The notes below the pieces were generated by a model that was not told the origin of the DNA, did not search any database, and saw only the letters and a program-made list of their open reading frames with translations. Made by a program: the position numbers and the translations under genes. Positions 1 to 8,171 of a stretch of DNA of 64,000 bases are shown here, piece after piece (position 1 is the first letter of the stretch; the number at the start of each line of letters is the position of its first letter). This DNA comes from Halalkalibacter hemicellulosilyticusJCM 9152 (GTDB lineage Bacteria; Bacillota; Bacilli; Bacillales; Bacillaceae_D): NCBI RefSeq assembly GCF_000513115.1, contig NZ_BAUU01000011.1, forward strand, positions 1-64,000. Direction: 5' to 3'.

Positions 1-208
1 TTTTAATTTAGATGTGGCGAGGAAGTAGAATTAAGGAAGATGAAGAGGGTTTTGATATGAGCCCTAGCTTCACTCACGGCAAGATTATCCGCAAGAAGTT
101 TCAGTGGTCCTTTGTTCGACTACGTACGATGCAAGTAAGAAAAGGCCGCAGTGCGTTTTCCTTATATGGTATAATAAGAATAATTTAGTAGTGGGGAGGC
201 GTAGCCTT
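1..208. other. Window edge, upstream of yhaM
   Basis: No complete gene is visible. The preceding gene must end left of, or very near, the window edge. A TATAAT hexamer at 170-175 is a plausible -10 element for yhaM, but no good -35 lies at the usual distance. The yhaM ribosome site GGGAGG is at about 193-199. Confidence 0.4.
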
Positions 209-1159
209 ATGACGAATGGGATTCGTAACCATCAAGTTGGGGATAAAGTAGAAACCTACTTCCTCATTAAAACGTCGACAAAAGGGACTGCAAGCAACGG
301 TAAGCCCTTTTTGACATTACAGCTATGTGATCATACAGGAGAAATAGAAGCAAAACTTTGGGGATGCTCACCGGAAGATGAACAGGCATTTTGTAGCCAA
401 GTGATCGTTCATCTTAGTGGTGAAGTATCGGAGTATCGTGGACGTAGACAAATGAAAATTCAAAGTATTCGACCAACAACGGCAATGGATCAAGTGAAAG
501 TTGCTGATTTTATTCGCTCTGCTCCGATTTCGCCTGATGATATGCTTGATGAGATTACTCAATATATTTTTGAAATGAAAAATGCAAATATTCAACGTAT
601 TACAAGGCATCTAATGAAGAAGCATCAGACGGCTTTTTTGCAGTCACCGGCAGCGACGAAGAATCATCATGAATTTGTTTCTGGTCTTGCTTATCATGTC
701 GTCAGTATGCTAAAAATAGCGAGAAGTCTTGTTGAATTGTATCCGTCATTAGATTCTGATTTATTGTATGCTGGTGTCATCCTGCATGATCTAGGAAAGG
801 TCAGAGAGTTGTCGGGACCGATTGATACGCAATACACATTAGAAGGAAAGTTAATTGGACATATTTCGATTATGGTGACAGAGGTTGCTCAAGCGGCAGA
901 AGAACTGAAAATTGACAGTGAAGAAGTTCTCATTCTGCAACATCTAATTGCAAGTCATCATGGGAAAGGGGAATGGGGAAGCCCGAAAGTCCCTGTTGTT
1001 AAAGAGGCAGAAGTCCTTCATTTAATTGATAATATTGACGCGAAAATTAATATGATGGATCGAGCACTTGAAACGGTGCAACCTGGTGAATTTTCTGAAC
1101 GTGTGATGGCACTAGATCATCGCAGTTTTATAAACCACGTTTCCATCAGTCTCCTTTAA
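209..1159 (+). CDS. yhaM: 3'-5' exoribonuclease YhaM
   Basis: This 316-residue protein matches the length and layout of Bacillus YhaM, a cytoplasmic 3'-5' exonuclease acting on RNA and single-stranded DNA. An OB-fold-like nucleic-acid binding region covers roughly residues 10-90. An HD domain follows, with candidate metal ligands H163, H193-D194 (in LHDLGK), H250-H251 and D274. The reading frame stays open upstream to about 104, but the ATG at 209 follows a GGGAGG site with good spacing and starts the conserved N-terminus. The next gene, yhaL, keeps the B. subtilis order. The last seven residues (NHVSISLL region) differ from the usual YhaM tail as I remember it. Confidence 0.93.
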   Translation: MTNGIRNHQVGDKVETYFLIKTSTKGTASNGKPFLTLQLCDHTGEIEAKLWGCSPEDEQAFCSQVIVHLSGEVSEYRGRRQMKIQSIRPTTAMDQVKVADFIRSAPISPDDMLDEITQYIFEMKNANIQRITRHLMKKHQTAFLQSPAATKNHHEFVSGLAYHVVSMLKIARSLVELYPSLDSDLLYAGVILHDLGKVRELSGPIDTQYTLEGKLIGHISIMVTEVAQAAEELKIDSEEVLILQHLIASHHGKGEWGSPKVPVVKEAEVLHLIDNIDAKINMMDRALETVQPGEFSERVMALDHRSFINHVSISLL

Positions 1160-1228
1160 ATTTATAGTTCTATTTAAGCATGCTTGTACATACGATAAAG
1201 CAAGATGACAAGTATGGAGGGGATTCAA

Positions 1229-1504
1229 TTGAATCGTCATGGTAATAGTAAGTATGCATACGTTCTATTAGGACTGTTATTACTCGGTTTTTTGTTGACT
1301 CAAACGTCTTTAGGTGTATTCCTTATATCAAGCCCTTGGTGGGTCTATCTCATCTTATTAGGGATTGTTATTAGTGGCTATTTAGCTATTAAATATACGT
1401 ATGAGGATTACAAGGAAGAGCAGAAATGGATCGAGCAGGAAGGAACAGTTTATATGGAAAGAATTGAGGAAGAGCTTAATAAACGTAAGGCCGGTAACGA
1501 ATAA
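1229..1504 (+). CDS. yhaL: Sporulation protein YhaL
   Basis: Small membrane protein of 91 residues. One or two hydrophobic segments cover about residues 11-55, with the motif SPWWVYLILLG, followed by a charged tail containing EQEGTVYMERIEEE. PWWVYL and the EGxxYMER tail are what I recall of the SpoYhaL family, and the gene sits between yhaM and prsA as in B. subtilis. The TTG at 1229 is chosen because GGAGGGG lies at 1216-1222 with a 6-nt gap; the in-frame ATG at 1205 lies upstream of that site. The protein is needed for sporulation in B. subtilis, but its biochemical role is unknown. Confidence 0.85.
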   Translation: MNRHGNSKYAYVLLGLLLLGFLLTQTSLGVFLISSPWWVYLILLGIVISGYLAIKYTYEDYKEEQKWIEQEGTVYMERIEEELNKRKAGNE

Positions 1505-1526
1505 TAAGTGTTAGACAGACAAGCTG

Positions 1527-1568
1527 AAGGGTATCCAAAAAGCGATCAACGTTTTGGACACCCTTTTG
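1527..1568. terminator. Hairpin between yhaL and a convergent small gene
   Basis: Inverted repeat GGGTATCCAAAA / TTTTGGACACCC with an 11-nt loop and short T/A tracts on both sides. It lies between two convergent genes, so it may serve both strands. Confidence 0.65.
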
Positions 1569-1576
1569 CTTCGTTA

Positions 1577-1678
1577 TTAGCAAAAGTAAGCGGAGCCTAC
1601 AATGACTAATAAAATAAATAAAACGACTAACAATGTGAAGTCATATTTGTATCCTGTAGATACTGGTGCGCCTGCCAT
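1577..1678 (-). CDS. YjcZ-family sporulation miniprotein (33 aa)
   Basis: Reading the minus strand from the ATG at 1678 gives 33 residues: a short polar, glycine-containing start, then a hydrophobic helix (LLVVLFILLVIVGSA) and the end YFC. This is the pattern of the YjcZ/YhaA-like sporulation miniproteins and closely resembles the two plus-strand genes at 3051 and 3186. GGAAGG stands 8 nt upstream of the ATG. A CATAACGT sequence (minus strand, 1731-1738) fits the CATA-N3-T form of mother-cell sigma -10 elements, which is weak support for sporulation control. The gene is short enough to be missed by automatic calling. Confidence 0.8.
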   Translation of the reverse strand: MAGAPVSTGYKYDFTLLVVLFILLVIVGSAYFC

Positions 1679-1880
1679 TATCATCATCCTTCCGTCATCT
1701 CAAATGGATTTGGGGAAATGCCCTACTTTCACGTTATGCAAATAGAGAGGATCGGTGCAACATTTAATAATAAAACCAAGTGGCAGTCTTTTGAAATTGC
1801 GTCGTGCGCAGTCGTTAAGTGATTAGGGTGTTAGTTAGTAATATGCGTTCAGATCGTTATACGAAAAAATTCCAAAACAA

Positions 1881-1920
1881 GGGCACCAAAAAAGTTAAAA
1901 AGAAAACTTTTTTGGTGCCC
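1881..1920. terminator. prsA terminator
   Basis: Near-perfect inverted repeat of GGGCACCAAAAAAGTT with its complement across a short A-rich loop, flanked by T-rich sequence in the minus direction. It lies just downstream of the prsA stop. Confidence 0.85.
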
Positions 1921-1968
1921 CCCTATAACCGGTTGGTGCTTGTCCATTATGATTCGAATCGATAGTGA

Positions 1969-2889
1969 CTATTGTAATTCTGGAGCTGGAGCAAATAAAT
2001 CTTCATATTGAGAATCTTTCACATCAATATCAGCTTCATCAATTAAATCAGTTAATACTTGATCTTGAGAACGCGTTTGTTGATTGATCAACGTTTCGCG
2101 AATCTCCTCTTCAAAATCTTCAAATGAATCACGGAATCCCGTTTTCATAATGATATGATAACCGAACTCTGACTCGACGATGTCACTAATTTCGCCAACT
2201 TCAAGCGCGAATGCAGCTTCATCAAATGGTTCAACCATTTGTCCACGTCCAAAGTAGCCAAGGTCACCACCCATGGCAGCAGAACCATCCATTGAATATT
2301 CCATCGCAAGCTCAGCAAAATCTTCGCCTTCCTCAAGCTTCTCTAATACTTCCTCAGCTGTTTCTTCATCTTCAACGAGAATATGACTTGCTTCTACTTG
2401 CTCGCCGAACTGGTCGCTATTTTCATCGTAATAGGCTTGTACATCTTCATCTGTTACATCAATGCCTTCAGTACCAAGTTTTTGAAGAACAAGTCCAGGT
2501 AGAACAAATTCTTCTATGAAATCGTCCATTGTCTCAATTTCTTCTAGATTAAATTGAGTTTGAACGAGTTCAAGGATTTCTTCATCTGATGTTGTGTTAA
2601 ATTGCGCTTGGAACTGAGAGCGAAGTTCCTCAAGTTCTGCCTCGATTTCTTCTTCTGTAATGTCAGCGCTTGCAACGGCATTTTTGATAACAACATCACT
2701 TACAAGTTGAGAAAGGATCGCGTCCGCGCCTTGTTGCTTCAGTTCCTCAATTAATTGCCCCTCTGTAATGTCAACACCTTCAACTGTCACAAGAACTTGG
2801 TCTTGGTCTTGTGCACCTTCATCATTACAAGCTGCTAGAACGGTCATGCAAGCAATCCCGATTGCAGCAATCGTACGTTTTCTCATCAT
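1969..2889 (-). CDS. prsA: Foldase lipoprotein PrsA (parvulin-type PPIase)
   Basis: PrsA is a lipoprotein on the outer face of the membrane that folds exported proteins. The 306-residue product has a lipoprotein signal with lipobox LAAC (Cys21), a helical chaperone region at about 30-150, and a parvulin/PpiC domain at about 166-250. Visible parvulin landmarks are ASHILV, the [21 protein letters not shown] segment and FGYHIIM. The mature protein is very acidic, as expected in alkaliphiles. Two ATGs occur in a row; GGAG precedes both at usable spacing. The gene is single, ending at the strong hairpin 1881-1920. Confidence 0.95.
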   Translation of the reverse strand: MMRKRTIAAIGIACMTVLAACNDEGAQDQDQVLVTVEGVDITEGQLIEELKQQGADAILSQLVSDVVIKNAVASADITEEEIEAELEELRSQFQAQFNTTSDEEILELVQTQFNLEEIETMDDFIEEFVLPGLVLQKLGTEGIDVTDEDVQAYYDENSDQFGEQVEASHILVEDEETAEEVLEKLEEGEDFAELAMEYSMDGSAAMGGDLGYFGRGQMVEPFDEAAFALEVGEISDIVESEFGYHIIMKTGFRDSFEDFEEEIRETLINQQTRSQDQVLTDLIDEADIDVKDSQYEDLFAPAPELQ

Positions 2890-2994
2890 GTCAACTCCTC
2901 AATGGCTTTCAAGCTTAAGTTTACAGTAATTACTATACCACACTTTACAGTGATAGAGGAAGTACAGAATTTTGATTTAGGGCAGTTGCCCAGT

Positions 2995-3021
2995 ACGAAA
3001 AATTCTTGCTTGCATAAGATA
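2995..3021 (+). promoter_or_regulatory. Candidate sigma-K/sigma-E promoter of a YjcZ gene
   Basis: CATAAGATA at 3013-3021 matches the CATA-N3-TA form of sigma-K -10 elements, and an AC dinucleotide lies 16 nt upstream at 2995-2996. It stands about 30 nt before the YjcZ-family gene at 3051, so mother-cell expression is likely. This is inference from motif and gene type. Confidence 0.5.
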
Positions 3022-3050
3022 TCGTAACTAGAAAAAGAGGAGGTGCAGTT

Positions 3051-3134
3051 ATGTCTCACGGATACCAAGCTGGGTTCGCGTTAATTGTTGTGTTATTTAT
3101 TTTGTTAGTAATTGTAGGTGCATCTTGGCTTTAA
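3051..3134 (+). CDS. YjcZ-family sporulation miniprotein (27 aa)
   Basis: Twenty-seven residues starting MSHGYQAGFALIVV and ending VGASWL. The glycine/tyrosine-rich start followed by a single hydrophobic helix is the hallmark of YjcZ/YuzJ-type miniproteins, small spore-associated membrane peptides of unknown biochemical role. A strong GAGGAGGTG site precedes the ATG. A second, similar gene follows after 51 nt, so the two look like a tandem duplication in one operon. Confidence 0.85.
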   Translation: MSHGYQAGFALIVVLFILLVIVGASWL

Positions 3135-3185
3135 GATAACTCGCACAGCTTCATTTTCAAGATCATTTCATTTGGAGGGATTGTA

Positions 3186-3272
3186 ATGAGTCATAAAGGA
3201 CATAATGGGTTTGCGTTGCTAGTCGTTTTATTCATCTTATTGGTGATTATTGGCGCTTCGTGGTTGTACTAA
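3186..3272 (+). CDS. YjcZ-family sporulation miniprotein (28 aa)
   Basis: Twenty-eight residues starting MSHKGHNGFALLVV and ending IIGASWLY. It is a close paralogue of the gene at 3051, with its own TTTGGAGGG ribosome site. The hydrophobic segment covers about residues 9-25. The hairpin at 3285-3320 ends the pair. Confidence 0.85.
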   Translation: MSHKGHNGFALLVVLFILLVIIGASWLY

Positions 3273-3284
3273 AGATTGGAATTC

Positions 3285-3320
3285 AAAAGAGTGAGAGTGT
3301 TATAAACTCTCACTCTTTTT
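3285..3320 (+). terminator. Terminator of the YjcZ pair
   Basis: Perfect repeat AAAAGAGTGAGAGT / ACTCTCACTCTTTT with a short AT loop, running into a T tract. The following 300 nt to 3620 hold no gene I can support. Confidence 0.9.
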
Positions 3321-3629
3321 ATGTAAAAAGAATCTTTACATATGTAGATGTTAAAAGGATAGTAATCAATATGTTGATCGTTCTAAATAATTTCGGTTGT
3401 CTTTCTGAAGGGATTTCACGCCTTAAGCACAAAGCGTCAGTCATTGAATTAATCAGAAAGAAAATAATTAATGCAAAAAAACTACTAATTACAAACATGC
3501 ACTTGCCTCCTGACGAGCAATAATAGTTAAACTTTATCAAAAGTTTGACAAAAAAGATAGGATTAACACTTAAATTGTATTTGTTAATTCACACTGGTGC
3601 TTTTAAAATAAAAGCAAGAGGTGAGTGAT

Positions 3630-4220
3630 ATGACAATACAAGAAAAAAAGTGGAAGACAGCTTTTTTTATATTACTATCGATCATAGGTATTTTATTCAT
3701 TCTTTTTTTTATATCGATCTTACGGTTATTCCCTACGGCAGAAGGTGATTTATTTGAGTCGCAACCAATCCATACTGGTGAGGCTTTGTTCACAATAGAA
3801 ACGGATAAACAACGATTTAATCAATTTATTGGACAACTTTTGGCAGAAACAGAAAGTGAGGTGCCTTATTTAATCGAGTTTGGCGATTCGAATCTCCAAT
3901 TACGCACTCGCTTTGATATTATGGGTCAAGAAATTCCACTCGTCATTTATTTTAATCCAGAAGTGGAGCCTAATGGTGATTTGCGCTTAATGGTCGATTC
4001 ATTTGAGCTTGGATTATTTTCATTACCTGTTGATCGTATGCTAATGTTATTAAACGACATTCTTGAGTTGGAACATTGGATAATCATCTATCCTACTGAG
4101 GAATTAGTTGAGTTAAAAGTATCTGAAATTCCGCTTGGTGAGGATGAGAGAATGAGTCTGCGCTTTAATACATTGGACATGAAGGAAGATTACATTGAGC
4201 TTGGATTATATTATCACTAG
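3630..4220 (+). CDS. YpmS-like membrane-anchored protein (DUF2140)
   Basis: This 196-residue protein has a short cytoplasmic start, one membrane helix at about residues 10-33, and an extracytoplasmic domain with alternating beta-type sequence. Overall shape and the PLVIYFNPEVEPNGDLRLMVDSFELGLFSLPVDRML stretch (given here as landmarks around residues 105-140) recall the YpmS/DUF2140 family, whose function is unknown. ATG at 3630 is preferred over the GTG at 3621 because AGAGGTGA overlaps that GTG. The gene is alone between two terminators. Confidence 0.7.
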   Translation: MTIQEKKWKTAFFILLSIIGILFILFFISILRLFPTAEGDLFESQPIHTGEALFTIETDKQRFNQFIGQLLAETESEVPYLIEFGDSNLQLRTRFDIMGQEIPLVIYFNPEVEPNGDLRLMVDSFELGLFSLPVDRMLMLLNDILELEHWIIIYPTEELVELKVSEIPLGEDERMSLRFNTLDMKEDYIELGLYYH

Positions 4221-4233
4221 TAAATAAAAAAGG

Positions 4234-4267
4234 AAAAGCGTCTAACGAGACTCGTTAAGACGCTTTT
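4234..4267. terminator. Bidirectional terminator
   Basis: AAAAGCGTCTAACGAG / CTCGTTAAGACGCTTTT hairpin between the convergent genes ending at 4220 (+) and 4255 (-); it overlaps the last codons of the minus-strand gene. Confidence 0.85.
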
Positions 4268-4794
4268 AATAAAATATGGAATCCTTCAGGGTGGTTTTCG
4301 ACTAGACTTCTTTTAGGTGCCTTTACGATAAACGATAAATAAACAAAATCGAAAAAGATTAAACCGAAATGAATTGACGTTAAAATGGAAATAAAGGCCA
4401 CATACGTCGGATACATAATCGATAAAAATGCTCCAACCATTGTTAATAAGATAGCTGGTGTAATTAAAGACAGTACGTATAGATTTCTTGCTATAGGTTC
4501 ATATAGTTTAATGCCTGTTAATGGCAGGAACATGACAAATTTACACGTAATAGAAGCTTTTTTTCCACATAGCCAAATCGGTATAAGGTGGAGTAGCTTA
4601 TGGGTAGCAATAAGTAAAGCAATGCTACAAATCATCGATATAAAGCTGACATGAACGAATTCATGTGCTTGTGTGAAGCTACTAATAATGAGATAGTAAA
4701 ATAAAAAAGAGAAAAGCATCGTACATGCTGAAAATAAAATAAGCCTTAATAATCCATACTCTTGTGTTACACGAATTGTTTTCCAACAGTTCAT
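4255..4794 (-). CDS. DUF3267-like membrane protein
   Basis: A 179-residue polytopic membrane protein with about four hydrophobic segments (residues 17-38, 50-63, 108-125, 130-160). It carries HEFVH at 44-48, which fits HExxH, and HKLLH at 65-69. The layout resembles DUF3267 proteins, described as putative zincin-like membrane peptidases, but which histidine cluster would bind zinc is unclear and no activity should be assumed. The gene lies in the position of uncharacterised yha genes between prsA and hpr in B. subtilis. Confidence 0.55.
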   Translation of the reverse strand: MNCWKTIRVTQEYGLLRLILFSACTMLFSFLFYYLIISSFTQAHEFVHVSFISMICSIALLIATHKLLHLIPIWLCGKKASITCKFVMFLPLTGIKLYEPIARNLYVLSLITPAILLTMVGAFLSIMYPTYVAFISILTSIHFGLIFFDFVYLSFIVKAPKRSLVENHPEGFHILLKAS

Positions 4795-4923
4795 GTCATC
4801 ACCTCCTCAACAATTGCTTAATTTACGCTTATTTCGAGGAGAAATCAATAGGTTTTCAAAAAAAACTTTATTATTTTTTGAGTATATCTATTGACAAAAA
4901 GAGAATGATATGAAATAAAAAAA

Positions 4924-4948
4924 GAGCTTAGCTTAATAGGCTAAACTC
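4924..4948 (-). terminator. hpr terminator
   Basis: GAGTTTAGCC / GGCTTAGCTC-type hairpin read on the minus strand, overlapping the hpr stop codon and followed by T residues (A-rich on the plus strand). Confidence 0.75.
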
Positions 4949-5528
4949 CTTCTGTCACATATTCATTTTCATTTGTGGTGGATTGAAGTTGACCATCTTC
5001 TTCATGAAAACTCTCATCAAATTTCTGAAGTGTTTCTTCAAACATATCAATAAATTCGTTTCCGTAAATATGACGAAGAATGCTCATAATTTCAGAGAAT
5101 TCAGGGAATTTACCATACAATCCTTTGATTGGTAAAGCTCCTTGAAAGACACCATACGTATCAGGCTGATAGCATTCCATTGTTTTAAGGAAGAGAGCCT
5201 TGCCTTCCTCTGTTAATTGGACATACGTATTTCGCTTATCGTTTTCCTTCTTTGAAAATAGCAGGAAGCCTCGATCTTCTAGTTTCTTCGAAAAATTAAA
5301 CGCTGTAGATACGTGCATAACACCGTACTTAGCAATGTCTGAGATCGATGCACCGTCTTGATGATAGGCAATCCATAAAATATGGTGCTCATTAATATTT
5401 AAGTCAAATGGTTTAATCCAGCTTTGCCAATCTTTCTCTACGGACTTCCATAATGCTTTACTTAACTGTGCAACTTTGTGACTAAAAATAACGGACTGTT
5501 TTAAGGAGCTTTCTGTTGACTGTTCCAT
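4941..5528 (-). CDS. hpr: Transition-state regulator Hpr (ScoC), MarR family
   Basis: The 195-residue protein matches Hpr/ScoC of Bacillus, a DNA-binding repressor of protease and sporulation genes during entry into stationary phase. A winged helix covers about residues 45-125, with the recognition segment [25 protein letters not shown] and the wing [18 protein letters not shown] long C-terminal helical region ends in an acidic tail. GGGGGAGG precedes the ATG. Position between prsA and yhaH agrees with B. subtilis. Confidence 0.93.
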   Translation of the reverse strand: MEQSTESSLKQSVIFSHKVAQLSKALWKSVEKDWQSWIKPFDLNINEHHILWIAYHQDGASISDIAKYGVMHVSTAFNFSKKLEDRGFLLFSKKENDKRNTYVQLTEEGKALFLKTMECYQPDTYGVFQGALPIKGLYGKFPEFSEIMSILRHIYGNEFIDMFEETLQKFDESFHEEDGQLQSTTNENEYVTEGV

Positions 5529-5700
5529 AATCCTCCCCCTAACGAATAGATCTCTTCCTCCAAAATAGAACTTAGCTTCTTATTTATCTCTATCACAATA
5601 TAACTTCCTTATATTATGACAAGGTTTATAGAAAAAGAAAAGATAAATATGTGTTTATTTCAAACTTTTCGAAAATTTGATTTGTTCTTGCAAATTCACC

Positions 5701-6048
5701 TTAATCAGAATCTTTCATGTTATTTACTTGCTGTTGCAAACTAGTAATATCGTTTTTTAATCGTTCTAGTGATGGTTCGATATCTTGACGATAGTTCTCA
5801 ATGATTTCTTTTGATTCATGGGCTAATTCTTGGCCTTGTTCTTTTGTAATGTGAATAGTATGTTTTAATTTGGCTGTTGTGTCAGAGCACTGTCGCATTA
5901 GTTGCTGAAGAGAACCTTTTCCAGCCTTTAATCGTTGTGTGCATCGTGCTTGTAATTCTTTACCAGACGCCGGTGTGATGAATAGTGTGATACCACTTGC
6001 AATAAGTGAACCGGCAATTAGACCGATTGATAAAGATTTCACGTTCAT
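5701..6048 (-). CDS. yhaH: YtxH-domain protein YhaH
   Basis: A 115-residue protein with one N-terminal membrane helix (about 5-27, glycine-rich GLIAGSLIASGITLFITPASG) and a long amphipathic, probably coiled-coil helix from about residue 40 to the end. This is the YtxH/YhaH general-stress family layout; the molecular role is not established. GAAGGAGGG precedes the ATG. It lies next to hpr as in B. subtilis and diverges from the small gene at 6139. Confidence 0.85.
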   Translation of the reverse strand: MNVKSLSIGLIAGSLIASGITLFITPASGKELQARCTQRLKAGKGSLQQLMRQCSDTTAKLKHTIHITKEQGQELAHESKEIIENYRQDIEPSLERLKNDITSLQQQVNNMKDSD

Positions 6049-6138
6049 TCTATCCCTCCTTCTATTTGATGGACGCCTTTCGCCTATAGTCTATTTCCTT
6101 TCCGTCCTTCATATACATTAGGTAAGGAGGGAAAACAG

Positions 6139-6330
6139 ATGGAGGCGCTGACGTTATTGTTTGTTTCAATCTTTCTATTAACAACTTATAGTCTGATATA
6201 CGTAAGTATTCGACTTATAAAGGAAAAGCAACAAGAAAGCAAGAAGCCATTTTATCGGTCATTTATTTATATTGTGACGACATTTTTAATTAGTGGCTGT
6301 ATGGCTGCTTATTGTTTATTTATGTTATAA
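6139..6330 (+). CDS. Small two-helix membrane protein
   Basis: Not recognised. Sixty-three residues with two predicted membrane helices (about 3-25 and 42-62) separated by a basic loop (RLIKEKQQESKKPFYRS). TAAGGAGGG precedes the ATG at ideal spacing, so translation is credible. In B. subtilis this slot holds the tryptophan transporter gene trpP, which is absent here. Confidence 0.7.
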   Translation: MEALTLLFVSIFLLTTYSLIYVSIRLIKEKQQESKKPFYRSFIYIVTTFLISGCMAAYCLFML

Positions 6331-6335
6331 AAGGA

Positions 6336-6371
6336 GGTATCTTATTGGAGCTGTTACTCCTATAAGATACC
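6336..6371. terminator. Bidirectional terminator before serC end
   Basis: GGTATCTTAT / ATAAGATACC inverted repeat with inner TGGAG/CTCC pairing, between the gene ending at 6330 (+) and serC (-). Confidence 0.7.
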
Positions 6372-6382
6372 TTGCATGTATT

Positions 6383-7465
6383 TTATGACTTTCGTTGGAA
6401 TGCCTTCATGAAGTCACGAAGTTTTTCACATGCTTCAACTGGCACAGCGTTATAAGCTGAAGCGCGGCAACCGCCAACAGAGCGGTGACCATTTAAACCG
6501 ACAAAACCTAGTTCCTTTGCTTCTGCTAAGAAGGCTTTATTATCTTCCTCACTAGGGAGATTGAAAGTAATATTCATATTCGAACGTGCTTCTTCTTCAG
6601 CATGACCTCTATAAAAACCATTGCTTTCATCAATTGCATCATAAATAAGCTTTGCTTTTGCTTCATTTCGATTCTCGATTGTCTCGACGCCACCTTGCTC
6701 TTTTACCCATCTTAGAACTTGGTTTAGCATATAGATGGAGAAAGATGGTGGTGTGTTGTAAAGAGAATTCGAACTAGCGTGAGTTTTGTACTGAAGCATA
6801 GTTGGAACATGGGAAACATCTGCTTCTAATAAGTCTTCGCGCACAATGGCAACTGTTACACCAGATGGTCCAAGGTTCTTCTGAGCACCTGCATAAATAA
6901 TTCCAAATTGATTGACATTAAGCGAGCGTGAAAGAATATCACTAGACATATCAGCAATTAACGGTGCATGAGTGATAGTTGGAAATTTGTGCCACTGTGT
7001 GCCGAATATCGTATTATTAGATGTAATATGAACATAAGCATCCGTTTCGTTATATTGCAATGATTGAAGGTCAGGAATTGAACGATACTGATTCTCCTTT
7101 GCTGAACCACCGATAAAGGTTTCGCCAATTAATTTAGCTTCTTTTAACGCTTTCTCTGACCAAGAACCTGTTAAAATGTAATTTCCGATTTTCCCCTTTA
7201 TTAAGAGCTGTAATGGAATCATAGCAAACTGTAGACTTGCCCCGCCTTGTAGGAGGAGAATTTGATAGTTATCAGGAATGTTTAAAAGCTCCTTCAAATG
7301 ATCAATTGCTTCTTGATGAACAGACTCATATTCTTTACTTCTATGGCTTAATTCCATCACGGACATACCTGTATTGGAGAAATTCGTTAGTTCCTGCTGA
7401 GCACGTTCAAGAACTTCCTTAGGTAATGCTGAAGGACCAGCATTAAAATTGTAAACAGCTTTCAT
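6383..7465 (-). CDS. serC: Phosphoserine aminotransferase
   Basis: SerC converts 3-phosphohydroxypyruvate and glutamate to phosphoserine (serine pathway) and can act in pyridoxal phosphate synthesis. The 360-residue protein starts KAVYNFNAGPSALP, carries QGGASLQFAMIPLQLL, and has the PLP-binding lysine in GAQKNLGPSG (K196). The C-terminal GLNGHRSVGGCRASAYNAV is typical. The ATG at 7465 is favoured because AAAAGGAG directly abuts the earlier in-frame ATG at 7477. The upstream region holds an inverted repeat (7500-7533) that may be regulatory. Confidence 0.96.
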   Translation of the reverse strand: MKAVYNFNAGPSALPKEVLERAQQELTNFSNTGMSVMELSHRSKEYESVHQEAIDHLKELLNIPDNYQILLLQGGASLQFAMIPLQLLIKGKIGNYILTGSWSEKALKEAKLIGETFIGGSAKENQYRSIPDLQSLQYNETDAYVHITSNNTIFGTQWHKFPTITHAPLIADMSSDILSRSLNVNQFGIIYAGAQKNLGPSGVTVAIVREDLLEADVSHVPTMLQYKTHASSNSLYNTPPSFSIYMLNQVLRWVKEQGGVETIENRNEAKAKLIYDAIDESNGFYRGHAEEEARSNMNITFNLPSEEDNKAFLAEAKELGFVGLNGHRSVGGCRASAYNAVPVEACEKLRDFMKAFQRKS

Positions 7466-7499
7466 GTTCTCTTCCATCTCCTTTTTCCCTTAGCTTAAA

Positions 7500-7533
7500 T
7501 ATGATAGTACGTCATTAACCTTATCCTATCATA
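7500..7533. promoter_or_regulatory. Inverted repeat upstream of serC
   Basis: TATGATAG and CTATCATA, perfect 8-nt arms 18 nt apart, lie about 35-70 nt before the serC start, overlapping the likely promoter. It could be an operator or an mRNA leader hairpin; nothing identifies the factor. Confidence 0.35.
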
Positions 7534-7600
7534 AAAAGAGTGAAAAATGTTTTGTATTTTGTGTATTTTCCGAAAGTTTTTCAAAAAAAATGTGCAAACG

Positions 7601-8035
7601 TTAGCTTTTTATAAAAGTAGAGATGGCTTTTGCTGCTTGCTGTAATTCGTCTTGTGTATATTCAGAGCTATGGTCTTTCCATACAGCACCATAGCCATCC
7701 CCTTTTCCAAAGCGTGGGATTAAGTGTATGTGATAATGGAAAACGGTTTGTCCTGCTTTTTCACCGTTGTTGTTAATCATATTCATCCCTAGTGGCTCTA
7801 GAGCGTGCTTTAAACCGTTAGCAATTTTTGGGACAACGGAGAAAAGATGACTAGCGACGTCGCTAGGTAATTCAAATACATCTTTGTAATGTTCTTTTGG
7901 AATGATCAGTGTATGTCCTTTCGTTACTTGGCTAATGTCTAAAAAGGCGTAGACATGATTATCTTCATACAATTTGTAAGAAGGAATATCTCCTCTTATA
8001 ATTTTGCAAAAAATACAATTTGGATCGTGAGTCAA
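7601..8035 (-). CDS. hit: HIT-family nucleotide-binding protein Hit
   Basis: Histidine-triad protein of 144 residues, likely a cytoplasmic nucleotide hydrolase or transferase of the HINT branch. CIFCKII near residues 7-13, the loop NNNGEKAGQTVFH, and the triad HYHIH (H100, H102, H104) are present. The frame extends upstream to an ATG at 8065, but GGAAGG lies 9 nt before a TTG at 8035, and starting there gives the usual family length. In B. subtilis hit likewise sits next to ecsABC, divergent from it. Confidence 0.9.
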   Translation of the reverse strand: MTHDPNCIFCKIIRGDIPSYKLYEDNHVYAFLDISQVTKGHTLIIPKEHYKDVFELPSDVASHLFSVVPKIANGLKHALEPLGMNMINNNGEKAGQTVFHYHIHLIPRFGKGDGYGAVWKDHSSEYTQDELQQAAKAISTFIKS

Positions 8036-8171
8036 TGTGATCATCCTTCCATATTTTTCTTTCACTATACCGACTTAAAGACACTGTTGCAAGTGAACCT
8101 TCACACGATTGCTATACTTGTCTGTAATTATAAATGGTATACTGAAGGAAATGGTTCGTAGAGGTGACAGA

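Noticed and set aside
2211-2519. Plus-strand frame of 102 codons inside prsA
   Set aside because: Antisense shadow of a strongly supported gene, Leu/Gln/His composition typical of shadows.
3260-3523. Open frame of 87 codons after the YjcZ pair, ending ELIRKKIINAKKLLITN, faintly like a Spo0E-type helix
   Set aside because: Its start overlaps the second YjcZ gene and it runs straight through a strong terminator; no ribosome site, and the Spo0E signature (SQxLD) is missing in all frames.
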